Below are positions 39,001 to 48,300 of a stretch of DNA of 64,000 nt, one piece after another (position 1 is the first letter of the stretch; the number at the start of each line of letters is the position of its first letter). Source of the DNA: Anaeromassilibacillus senegalensis (lineage in GTDB: Bacteria > Bacillota > Clostridia > Oscillospirales > Acutalibacteraceae); NCBI RefSeq assembly GCF_001261775.1, contig NZ_LN868538.1:248001-312000 (forward strand), in the 5' to 3' direction. Both the position numbers and the translations under genes were made by a program. The notes beneath the pieces were generated by a model, which made no database searches, was not told the DNA's origin, and saw nothing but the letters and a program-made list of their open reading frames with translations.

Positions 39001-42000
39001 CGTGGCGCATTTGCCAATCAGACCGCCCGCTTGCACGGGCGTTTCGGGCTCTGTATTCGTGGTGGTGACATCGCCGGTTGCATAGCAGTTGGCGATGCCT
39101 TCGCCGTAGTAGCCTTCTCCTGAGTAGTCGCCCAGCAGGCCGCCGATATTGGAATAGCCGCGAACTTCCACGGACGCACTGCTGTCCCGGATCACCGTAT
39201 ACAGGCCCACGCCCAGCAGGCCGCCGGCTTCACCGGCTTTTTCCGCTGTCGCTGTCACCGTTCCGCCTGTTGCATGGCAGTCCGTGATCGTACCTTCATT
39301 GGCGTATCCCGCCAATGCGCCTACATAGTTCTTGCCCTGAACCGTGTCGACTTCCACCGTCAAAGACTCGATGACGGCCTCCTTCAAGCTGCCAAACAGG
39401 CCGGCATGGGAATCGGCACTTTCCACCCGCAGGCCGCTGATGGTATGCCCATTGCCCAAGACAGTTCCCCTAAATGGATCCTCCTTTGTGCCAATCGGCA
39501 TCCAGATACGGTCGGACAAGTCAATGTCATTCTCAACACTGTAATAATACAGCCCTTCCAAGCGAGAGGTCCCCAGCGTATGCAGGCTGTCCAGCTCTGC
39601 CGCGCTGGTAATGCGGAACGGATCAGCCTGTGTACCGGAACCCTGCGGCCGTACCGGCTCTTCCGCCTTCTGTACAAACCGAATGCGATAGCTCTCCTCG
39701 TTGGTTCCCGTTTCCGAAGTAAATATAATCTGTGTTGTACCCGGAACACGGCTCGCGGGAAGAATCGTTATCGCCGCATTGTGATCTGCTTCCGCAGTTA
39801 CAGCCGGAACTTCTGTACCTGAAACCTCAATTTCATATTCCTTTTGTCCACCTGCAAGCTGCAGCGGCGTGCCATCCACCAGAATTTCTTCCACGGTAAA
39901 GTCATCGTGCGCCACGACGCTCTTTTCAAATGCGCGCATTTCAGTAACGCCGAGGCATTTGCCGCTGACACCCGTCATCTTGATGCGGATCGCATAGGTT
40001 TCCACGGTGTCAAACGTATAGGTGTTGCCCGCTTTCTCTGTTGTCTGCGCCGGATCAGAAACCAGATTGGATACATCCTGCCAATTGGCCTCCTCATTCA
40101 TGGCATTATCCGCCACCTGCGCGACACGGCCCGGGTTTTCCGGGATCACCGGCGCATCCTCGCCCACATAGTACTGGATCTGGAAATCAGCGGGCAGGCT
40201 GGCGCCGCTGTCCGTGTAGAAATGCACCTCCAAGTTGTCAATATATTTCTTTTCGGGGAGGCCCAGTCCGAACACAACGCCCACCCAATCGCCTGCGCGC
40301 TGGGTACCGCGCTGCCAGTTGGTCCACTTGTTCTTGAGCACATTGGCGTCGTAGCTGACCAGACCGTCGTTGACCTCCGCCACGCTGTCGGAATTTGGTG
40401 GGTTGATGTCATGTGTAAAGGACGCAACCGCGATGGGCAGCGCCCAGCCCTCTCTGGCAGCCGCCACGTTGTCGCCCTTGATTGTTTCATCCGATACGCG
40501 GATCGAAGCACTGACCGGTACACCCGTCTCTGTTGTACCGTTTACCACGAAGGTTCCCGTTTCCCACAGGAGGGCATCGTCATAAGCATCCCATACAACC
40601 GCTACATCCATCGTGCCGCCGTTGCTCAGATAGACGGGAACCTGCTCCGGCAGTGCGGGCGGGATGCCGACCGGCGTCGCCATGGAAAGGTTCTTCGCCG
40701 CCAGATTCCCCTGCACTACAACGGTCGCCGTGGGCTTCAGTTTCTGCCCCTCTACTGTTCCTTCAACGGTAAACGTCCCGTATTCCTCCAGCTTTTCTTC
40801 TGGAATGGTATCCCAGACGACGGGAACCAACTTCGGTAAACCGGTATTGAAGGTCGCTTTGATGCGCTCCGGAAGGGTTGGCTGCCGGCCCCTGTCTGTC
40901 AGAACCCGCACTGCCTCATAAGAGGTAATCGTCGTCTTTTCCGGATTCGCTGCGATGGTAAAGCGCAAGGCATTGGAGGAAACGGTATCTCCTCCATAGG
41001 TAACTTCCGCTGTAACAATCGCCGCACCCGGTCCGCTGTTTGCGGAAAGCGCATGCTCCTTAACCTCCGCCTGTGCTTCCCCCTCCGTTTGAACCGTATA
41101 CTTCACCGTGCAGGCGGAGCGGTCCACCTTGCTGCCATCCGTAAGCGTAATTTCCAGAAGGAGCGCTTCTGTGTCGTCTTCTGTAATGTCCGTACGCACC
41201 GCAGAGAGAACCGCCTTCTGCAGCGGCGCCTGCGCAGGTACAAACTGAATCGTATAGATATTTTCCACACTGTGATCTTCGGACTGTACATAGACCAGTG
41301 CGGCGGAGTCGGTATTAACCGCCTGTAAAATGGAAACTGCTGCATTGTCCGCCGCCTCCGCGGTAATAGCCGGAACATCCTGATCAAAACCTACCGCATA
41401 TTCATACTGATAGACATCGGGCTGGAAGCCTTCCAGCGGCTGCCCATCCACCGAAATTGCGGAAAGCGCCGCATTTGAGTGAGCGGCTACCACGTGAGAG
41501 AATACCTGCAACTCTGTCACACCGATAAATTTGTCCGGTGCGCCGCTGCCGTCTGTATGGCAGGTCATGTTGATGCGGACATAGCCCGCCTCCACCGGGT
41601 CAAAGGTAATATCGTTCGACCGCCCGGTCGCCGGAAGGACAAAGCTGTCTGTATTGCTCTGATTTGCAACCGGAGTCCAGGTTTCCCCATCGGTTGAGGT
41701 CTCCACAATCAGGGACTTGGGCAGGGATACCGCACCGTCGGTATAGAAGTCCACGGCAACCTGGTCCACGGTATACGCCTGATCCAGCGCGATGCCCACC
41801 CAATCAGAGGCGCGGTGCTGGCCGCCCGCCTGCCAGTTGGTCCACCGGGTAGAACCGGCATTCGCCGGGCGGAGTACGCCGTCGTTGATGGAATGGATAT
41901 TATCGTTGCCGGGGAAGGAGGTGATCGCCTCTCCCTTGCGTGCCACATTGGTCTGTACCGATTCGCTGGAAACGCGGATCGTTGCCGCTGCTCTCCGGGA

Positions 42001-44970
42001 AGTTCCTTCCACCGCACCATAAACGGTAAATACGCCTTCTTCAGAAACCATTTCCGGGGTGATCGCGTCCCACTCTACGGGCTTGTCCTCTACACTGGCA
42101 TCCGTATAGAGCACCTGAACTGTTTCTGGAAGCTGCGGAATGCTGCCGACCAACGTCGCCGCCGAATACGCCTTGACGCCTGCTTCGCCGCGGACATGGA
42201 TAAGCAGTGTTACACTTCCGCCGTCCTCCGTGTCGCCATCCACCCGATAGCTGCCAGCTTCCGTCAGATCGGGAAGCTCGCCCCAGGTAACCGCAACCGT
42301 TTCCTCGCTGCCGTCGGCATAAATCGCCGTTACCTGCTCCGGAAGCGACGGGATTTCTCCGGCTTTTATCGTCAGATCAGGGGTCTCGTAACCAACAACC
42401 CCGGTCTCCTCGCTGTTTGGATCGATCGTAAAGACCTTTGTCTGTGCAGATTCCAATCCCTTCGATGTCGCCGTCAGGGTAAAAGCGCCCGCATCCTTTG
42501 TTGACTGGACGATGACCAGCGCTTTGCCACTGAACGCCTTGCGCTGTTCCGCTTTATACCGTTCCACACTGGTGGGATTGCCGTTGTCTACACCGACAAT
42601 TTTTCCATTTCCTGTCACGCGGAATTGGATCAGATGGTCCGCGTCGGGGACAATTGTCCCATTCTCGTCCGTCACATCCACTGTGATGTAGGACAGATCG
42701 TAGCTGTCCGCCGCGATGACCTTTTCTTCCGGAGTGACGCGCAGTTTCTTCGCCTCACCTGCTGTGCGGACCACGTCCTCCGCAATGGGTTCGCCCTGCT
42801 CGTCCTTGGCGACCGCTTTCAGCTCGCCCGGCACAAATGGAACATTCCATTCCAGCTGCAGTTTGCCGTCCGCCGCTTCCTGATACGCCAGGCCGTAATC
42901 TGTCACCTTTTGCTCAAACGCCTTTTCGCCCAGAGATTCCCCATTCAGGAACAATTCCACACTGGCGGCATTGGAGTAGACATTTACCAGAACATTTTTA
43001 TCAGCACCCCAATTCCAATGCGGCAGAATATGCACCATTGGGTTGTCTTCCACACTGGTCCACTGGCTTTGATAGATATAGAAGGAGTCCTTTGGGAAAC
43101 CCGCTGTGTCCACCGAGCCAAAGTAGGAGCTTTTTGCCGGATAGCTGTTATAATACGGCGTCGGCTCGCCAATATAGTCGAAGCCGGTCCATACAAACTC
43201 TCCCGCGATAAACGCATGATCGCGCGCCGCTTTCCAGGAGGTCGCCGCCGTCTGGCCCCAGCCGACGTGCTCCTTATCATAGGAGGTCAGCTGCATGAGG
43301 GCATTGTTGGTCTGATAGATACCGCGGCTTTTGACCGCGGAGGAAGTCTCCGAGCCGTAGAGGCTCCAGGTCGGGTGCTGCTCATGCCGCAGCGAATAAT
43401 TCGGCTCCTCATAGTTCATGCCGACCACGTCCACCGTATCGGATACGTCAAAGCAATTTTGCGTGGGATTTCTTTTGAACTTGTTTTCGCCAATGGTGGT
43501 CAGGCGGGTTGGATCGATTTCCTTGATCCAGCCATTCAGGTTCCGCGCTGTCGTCAGGCCCTTTGCCTGGTTGGTCTCCCCGATCTCATTGCCCAGGGAC
43601 CACATGATGACGCAGGGATCGTTTTTGCCGCGGTCCACCATCGTCTTGATGTCGAATTCCGCCCAAGTCATGCCCGGCTCCGCGGAGGGATCCGTACAGG
43701 CCTTCTCAAAGAAACGTCCGTAATCATATGCTTTTTTCGTGCCGTACCAGGTATCAAACGCCTCGTCGATCACCATCAGGCCCAGTTTGTTACAGACCTC
43801 CAACAGTTCGTCCGCCGCCGGATTGTGGGTCACGCGGATCGCATTGACACCCATCTCCTTCATCATCCGCATCTGGCGTTCAATCGCGTGGTAGTTTGCC
43901 ACAGCGCCCAGAGCACCCTGGTCGTGGTGCATACAGACGCCGTGCAGCTTCATGTCTGTTCCATTCAAACTGAAGCCGGTATCCGGATCAAACTGGTACC
44001 ACCGGAAACCGAAGGTCGTCTGATACGTATCGACAATCTCGCCGCCTATTTCAATCTCCGTAACCGCCTGATACAGATTCGGTTCTTTGGTGGACCAGAG
44101 CACGGGGTCTGTAACAGGAATTTCCTGCTCCACCAGAACGGTCTCTCCCACGGCGACAGTCTGCGCGTCTGCCGTTCCCCGTGCCGCTTCCTGTCCGTCC
44201 GGATCATACAGCGTTGTCGTAACAACGGCTTCCACCGCTTGTTTCGCATCGTTGACAACATCCGTCTGCGCGTTCACGGTCACTTCGCCGGTTCCATTCT
44301 TTTCTTCCAAATCCGGCGTGGTGAGGAATGTGCCGTACCGCCCCACATGGACCGGCTCTGTTACCGTAAGCGACACATCGCGGTAGATACCACTGCCGGA
44401 GTACCAGCGGCTGCTGGGCTGCTGGTTGACCACCTTAACGGCGATCACATTTTCTGTCACGCCGTCAGCTGTTAAACGATCCGTAATATCGTAGGAAAAC
44501 GGCGTATAACCATATGGATGGTTGCCCACCTGCTCCCCGTTTACATAGACCGTGCTGTCCATATAGACGCCGCCAAAATCGATGGATACGCGCTTATCCG
44601 CCCACTCGGCGGGAAGCATAAATGTCTTGCGATACCAACCGGTGCCGCCGTTTAAATAGCCGCCCTCATGTGTAGAGGGGGAATTGCGGTCAAAGTCAAG
44701 TTCAATACTCCAATCATGCGGCAAATCGAGCTGCCGCCAGTCGGAATCATCAAAGCGGCTGTCATTCGCGTTGGAGGGATTCCCCAAAAGAAACCGCCAG
44801 CCTTCGTTAAAGTTTACTTCCCGCTCTGTTTCCTGTTCCAGCAGCAATACCTGCCGGGCTGAATCCGATTGTTGTTCTGCCACCTGTGCAAATCCTGGCA
44901 CACCGGCAAAGCTGCTGGTTGCCAGAGTCAAAGACAGCAGAAGCGCCATCAACTTTTTGGATCGTACCAT
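36082..44970 (-). CDS. Giant secreted multidomain GH2 beta-galactosidase-like protein A
   Basis: 2962 aa. Signal peptide about 1-28 (KKLMALLLSLTLATSSFAG). The GH2 module has a jelly-roll about 50-206, an Ig domain to 325 and a TIM barrel about 330-630, with acid/base Glu462 (MWSLGNEIGE) and nucleophile Glu541 (LYGSETSSA). Next come a DUF4982-like domain and an Ig domain (640-850), Big_4 domains (860-1001), a discoidin F5/8C domain (1005-1160), a cadherin-like sandwich (1163-1245) and a second Big_4 pair, discoidin and cadherin-like set (1350-1770). GLUG-type repeats (NCYATGDV, AGGLIG) span 1775-2090, then a Big_2 domain (2380-2460) and helical FIVAR-like repeats (2560-2830). A Ser/Gly linker leads to a C-terminal domain (2873-2962) shared with the neighbour. 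There is no LPXTG or SLH. It probably removes galactosyl or related residues from complex glycans at the cell surface. Start follows GGGAGG. Confidence 0.92.
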   Translation of the reverse strand: MVRSKKLMALLLSLTLATSSFAGVPGFAQVAEQQSDSARQVLLLEQETEREVNFNEGWRFLLGNPSNANDSRFDDSDWRQLDLPHDWSIELDFDRNSPSTHEGGYLNGGTGWYRKTFMLPAEWADKRVSIDFGGVYMDSTVYVNGEQVGNHPYGYTPFSYDITDRLTADGVTENVIAVKVVNQQPSSRWYSGSGIYRDVSLTVTEPVHVGRYGTFLTTPDLEEKNGTGEVTVNAQTDVVNDAKQAVEAVVTTTLYDPDGQEAARGTADAQTVAVGETVLVEQEIPVTDPVLWSTKEPNLYQAVTEIEIGGEIVDTYQTTFGFRWYQFDPDTGFSLNGTDMKLHGVCMHHDQGALGAVANYHAIERQMRMMKEMGVNAIRVTHNPAADELLEVCNKLGLMVIDEAFDTWYGTKKAYDYGRFFEKACTDPSAEPGMTWAEFDIKTMVDRGKNDPCVIMWSLGNEIGETNQAKGLTTARNLNGWIKEIDPTRLTTIGENKFKRNPTQNCFDVSDTVDVVGMNYEEPNYSLRHEQHPTWSLYGSETSSAVKSRGIYQTNNALMQLTSYDKEHVGWGQTAATSWKAARDHAFIAGEFVWTGFDYIGEPTPYYNSYPAKSSYFGSVDTAGFPKDSFYIYQSQWTSVEDNPMVHILPHWNWGADKNVLVNVYSNAASVELFLNGESLGEKAFEQKVTDYGLAYQEAADGKLQLEWNVPFVPGELKAVAKDEQGEPIAEDVVRTAGEAKKLRVTPEEKVIAADSYDLSYITVDVTDENGTIVPDADHLIQFRVTGNGKIVGVDNGNPTSVERYKAEQRKAFSGKALVIVQSTKDAGAFTLTATSKGLESAQTKVFTIDPNSEETGVVGYETPDLTIKAGEIPSLPEQVTAIYADGSEETVAVTWGELPDLTEAGSYRVDGDTEDGGSVTLLIHVRGEAGVKAYSAATLVGSIPQLPETVQVLYTDASVEDKPVEWDAITPEMVSEEGVFTVYGAVEGTSRRAAATIRVSSESVQTNVARKGEAITSFPGNDNIHSINDGVLRPANAGSTRWTNWQAGGQHRASDWVGIALDQAYTVDQVAVDFYTDGAVSLPKSLIVETSTDGETWTPVANQSNTDSFVLPATGRSNDITFDPVEAGYVRINMTCHTDGSGAPDKFIGVTELQVFSHVVAAHSNAALSAISVDGQPLEGFQPDVYQYEYAVGFDQDVPAITAEAADNAAVSILQAVNTDSAALVYVQSEDHSVENIYTIQFVPAQAPLQKAVLSAVRTDITEDDTEALLLEITLTDGSKVDRSACTVKYTVQTEGEAQAEVKEHALSANSGPGAAIVTAEVTYGGDTVSSNALRFTIAANPEKTTITSYEAVRVLTDRGRQPTLPERIKATFNTGLPKLVPVVWDTIPEEKLEEYGTFTVEGTVEGQKLKPTATVVVQGNLAAKNLSMATPVGIPPALPEQVPVYLSNGGTMDVAVVWDAYDDALLWETGTFVVNGTTETGVPVSASIRVSDETIKGDNVAAAREGWALPIAVASFTHDINPPNSDSVAEVNDGLVSYDANVLKNKWTNWQRGTQRAGDWVGVVFGLGLPEKKYIDNLEVHFYTDSGASLPADFQIQYYVGEDAPVIPENPGRVAQVADNAMNEEANWQDVSNLVSDPAQTTEKAGNTYTFDTVETYAIRIKMTGVSGKCLGVTEMRAFEKSVVAHDDFTVEEILVDGTPLQLAGGQKEYEIEVSGTEVPAVTAEADHNAAITILPASRVPGTTQIIFTSETGTNEESYRIRFVQKAEEPVRPQGSGTQADPFRITSAAELDSLHTLGTSRLEGLYYYSVENDIDLSDRIWMPIGTKEDPFRGTVLGNGHTISGLRVESADSHAGLFGSLKEAVIESLTVEVDTVQGKNYVGALAGYANEGTITDCHATGGTVTATAEKAGEAGGLLGVGLYTVIRDSSASVEVRGYSNIGGLLGDYSGEGYYGEGIANCYATGDVTTTNTEPETPVQAGGLIGKCATKINAKGGLTNCYATGDVIGAGRAFGGLVGRSGDSAIVNCYATGEVGGTKEAGGLIGQGNVANLVNCYSTGTVKGEAGKVGGFVGNANGVSFTDCYWNQAAAAAFNGWGTPKAGEPTAMAPADMQKLSFALLLNEKKPTLPKYCADWGFDAEKNNGLPVLCGVGVGKDVDKAEEPEEKLVHYTVLLSNVGGLLQTSFEVDVKVGDSLQLGYEYGKKWGSGATSDYGYWLTVNGKKVSCDNYGKCKFIYNGEEVKVGTNIGCITSKLPPVDIPAIVPTADMVGNNQTLVLPLRDFTENVITIPIVAQNLERQEIGFFTFTVDSYTDSSRFQVKDLTQRNIKVTMNSGYEVEDCTPVQTMNYAVLLGADGVAKLGTSAEWMGQFAVVVKTVAVTGVTLDKTNLTLEKGATDTLTATVLPENATNKNVTWTSEDPTVATVEDGVVTAKKSGTTVVTVRTVDGDYSATCNVTVKAAGPEEPQALTVTYGSNVTLKVNGEAQPIADKIGRYQVQKAEEGTAYRFTFEPRLSGRMFRSVTVGDAEPAMISGSTYNYDFTMGKEEAALHFTFEVTDKSVLGLIVDYAKERIDAGDVEVLVPDVKTQFIAAYNTAKAVNEDATATQAEINKAWSDLLHMIHYLEFRAGDKEDLRDMIAIAEGLQEANYTAASWAAMQAKLSEAKVVEQDKNALENDVKTATEALYDAIMELKLVTANWSGLQKLLEEAERIESVLDSEYLPIGQDAFKEALKAARELPADATQAQIDAAAKTLTVAIASLQKIPNKDALKAILDRTANVDLSGYPAAKVAYYLARRAIAENAMNNPLATQADVDSACDGLQDAWDKLHDNHNSSKPSGGNSGSSGNSYGGAGTASAQTSPLVAAAQGVTVQASVRSDTTLPFVLKRGSAYCFKMTVVNGNANTVPSFTVGNGGVLKTQFVAKIGNDYYYRVWATGKPGESTGVYTTLLGQNPQKHCVVTIG

Positions 44971-45313
44971 TCCTTCAAAACCTCCCTAATCCAGAATTTC
45001 TTCTCTTTCCTTCCGATGCCAGTCAAAAGGCATCCTGTCTCTGCTTTTAACACTCCTTTCTTTTCATAATAGGAGATTCGGGAATTATCAGATATAGATA
45101 AATATTCCCTGAAATCTCCATCACTATTGTTATATAATACCATATGCCTGCAAGCGCATCAATCGAATTAGCGCGTCATCAGAAATATTAGTGATTGAAT
45201 CATTCTCTCCGAGAAATGATATTAAATAGCAAGTTGATTCATCCACAAACGAAAAGGAGCCGCAGACCCTAGTCTGCGGCTCCTCTTATAAATTCGGGAT
45301 TTTGCAGTTATTT
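44971..45313 (-). promoter_or_regulatory. Promoter and hairpin leader of GH2 gene A
   Basis: Minus strand: -35 TTGATG (45157-45162), 17-nt spacer, -10 TATTAT (45134-45139). In the transcribed leader a strong hairpin runs from 45119 to 45072: GGAGATT ... AATCTCC outside and GGGAAT-TATC ... GATAA-ATTCCC inside. A long A/G-rich stretch and the ribosome site follow. The terminator of gene B (45255-45284) lies upstream, so gene A has its own promoter. Confidence 0.65.
45255..45284 (-). terminator. Terminator of the 2458-aa GH2 gene
   Basis: A 13-bp perfect stem AGGAGCCGCAGAC/GTCTGCGGCTCCT around CCTA, followed on the minus strand by TTCGTTTG. Confidence 0.85.
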
Positions 45314-48300
45314 TCAGCCGATTGTAACCACACAATGCTTCTGCGGGTTCTGGCCCGGCAGAGCGGTGTAAACACCCGTGCTCTGGCCCGGCTTGCCAAT
45401 CGCCCATACTCTGTAATAATAATCGTTGCCGATCTTTGTTACATACTGGGTCTTCAGCACACCGCCGTTGCCCACTGTGAAGTTCGGAATGGTGCTTTCA
45501 TTGCCGTTAACCACGGTCATCTTGAAGCAGTACGCGCTGCCTCTCTTCAGGGTAAACGGCAGGGTCGTGTCGGAACGGACAGAAGCCGCCGCCAACACAT
45601 CCTGGCCCGCTGTTACCACCGGGGAGGTTACAACCGCTGTACCGGTACCACCGTAGACGTTGCCGGAAGAGGAACCGCCGCCAGAGGAAGAACCACCGTT
45701 GGACGGTTTACTCGTCTGGTTTGCCGGAACAAGCAGAGCCCTCGCCGTGTTGATTTCATTGATCGAGTTTGTCACAATAGCCTGGTCGCGATCACTCAGG
45801 TTCTCGTTTTTCATAACGGCCTGTCCATCTGCGATTGCTTTGGCAAGACGTGCAAAACTCTCTGGTGTGTAATCGCTGGCCTTGAGGGTTTCAACGGATT
45901 CAAGCAGCGCTTCCAGTTCAGACTTGTCCGCCTTCTTGCGCAGCTCCGCCATCGCCAGCGTCAGCGTATCCACTGCCTTTTTGATTTCATCCTGTGTCGC
46001 GGTCTCGGTCAGCTTCTTCGCCTCTGCCAGAGCGGCAAGGAACTCTTCCTGTCCGGCCGGAACATACTTATCCAAATCAGCGACAATTGCGTCCGCTTCT
46101 TCGATCAGACGGTCCAAAAGCTCGCGATCCGCCGGACGCTGCAACGCCATCATCGCGTCGAACAAAGCCTCGCTCGCATCGTCGATGTCCCCCTGCAAGG
46201 CGTCCGGATCTGCATAAACAGCCTCTGCCTTGGCCAAAGCCGCTTCTACCGCCGGTTTTCCTTCGGGCAGGAAATTGGAGAAGTCGATGGCCTTTGCGTC
46301 GTCGATCATCTTCTTCAGGTCTTCCTTGCTGCCGGGACGGAACATCATGTAATGCAGGATCACAGTCAGATCGTATGCAGCTGCGTCGATCTGAGTCTGT
46401 GTTGCTTCTGCGTCCGCATAGACGGCCTTCGCCGTCGTAAAGCGGGCCTCAAACTTCTCTTTGACAGTCGGGATCACCTTGTCTGCGTTTCCATTGTCCA
46501 CCTCTGCCTGGGCGGCGTCGATGACAATCTTCAGCAGGCTCTTGTACACAACATCAAAAGTAAAGTCAAGAATGGTATCTGTTGCGTCCATGGTTCCCGT
46601 ATAGAGGAACTCCTTGGTACCCAACAGAGTCTGGGCTTCACCGTTCAGTGTAACTTCTCTGAACTCTCTGCCATCATGGCGCGGCTTGAAGGTCAGCGCG
46701 ATCGGCGCGCCCGCTTCCAGCTTCACCATATAGTAACCGATGTTATCCGCAAATTTCTGCTGCTCGCCGTTGATCCACAGGGAAACATCCTTGCCGTTAT
46801 AGTTGGCGCGCAGAACATGTTTGCCAGTCGGATCCGTGTCTTCCAGGGTAACCGTTACCGTTACAGCAGAGGCAGGCATTACAAAGGTGTACTGCTCGCC
46901 CTTTACAACTTCATTTGTTACAACCGAATTGCCCTGTGCGTCAGCAACAGCAATAGATTTAAACTGTTTGCCGGATGCGATGTCCGCAATGCTGACGGTG
47001 ACGGTATCGCCTTCCTTCGCCTGCTGGACATTGCTGCTGACGGTCGCGCCCTCTGCCGGAGCAACCTGCACCGGATAGGTGGGCTCTACAACGTCGCTGC
47101 TGAACTGAATGGTATAGGTCTTGATGTTCGCCACGCTGCCGTCCTCCGGCACAAAGATGATCTGCGCTTTGCCGTTGGCGTCTGTGGCGGGAACGACTGT
47201 AACGGAAGCGTTGTTTGTAGCCGTTGCAGTCACGGTCGGGACTTCCGCGGACGGAAGCTTGATTTCATAATCCATCATGCCCGGGAAAAGCGGAATTTCC
47301 TGATCGCCAACACGAATTGCCGTGACTTCGTAATTGGATTTCGCTGTTGCAATCTTTCCAAAGAACTGCAGTTCCGTCGCGCCCAGGCACACAGTGCCGG
47401 TCGGGACCATATAGACGCGCAGGATGCAGGTTTCCACCGGCTCAAAGGAGACTTCCGTCAGCGCGCCGGTCTTTACGGACGGTTTGCCATTGATGTAGGT
47501 AACTTCTGTCCAGTTGTCTTCGTTGTTGAGCGGGCTGCCCGGGTAATTATCGCGGATATGGCCGCGCGGGTTGTTCGGGCCAAGCCCTGTGGACGGACCT
47601 GCCGGCAACTCAAAATCGACGGGGCCGGTGTAGTACTCAACGCGGTAATCGGACGGCTTCTGTGTGCCGCCGGTCGGGCCTTCGTCATAGAAGCCAACAT
47701 TCAGCTTGTCTACAAATCTCTTTGTGACAACACCTTCGTGCGCCATGATGACGCCGATCCAGTTTTCTGTGCCGCCTGCGCCGCGCTGCCAATCGCACCA
47801 GATGTTCTTTCCGTCTTCATCTGTTGTCGCAAAGGACACGGTACCATCATTCAGCTTGTCTACGCGGTCCGTGGACTCGGGAACGTCATTGGTATAGGAA
47901 GCGATTGCAAACGGCAGTTCGTAGCCGTTGCGCATCAACGCAAAGTTTGCACTTTGCGTTACTTCCGTCTTGGTGACGCGGACATTCGCGACAACCGGAA
48001 GCTCCGTGCCATCAACCGTCGCCGTACCGTTGACCGGAACAATCGTGCCTTCCTCTACCTTAAAGGCATCGGCAGATACATCGTCCCAAACAACTGCTAC
48101 ATCCGTCGTCGAGGTTCCGTCGCTGTTGTAAACAGTAACCGTCTCCGGCAGCTGCGGAACAACCGCATACGGGGTTGCCGTGGAGAACTGTCTTGCTGCC
48201 ACCGCATCTTTCACAATAACGGTTGCAGTGGGTTTCAGGCTCTGTCCTTCAACAGTGCCTTCCACCGTAAACTGGCCGAAGCCCGCATACTTGGAAGGAT

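Noticed and set aside
45140..45162. A catabolite-responsive element near the GH2 gene A promoter (TGATGCGCTTGCA)
   Set aside because: It matches the cre consensus only partly and lies in the -35/spacer; too weak to call.
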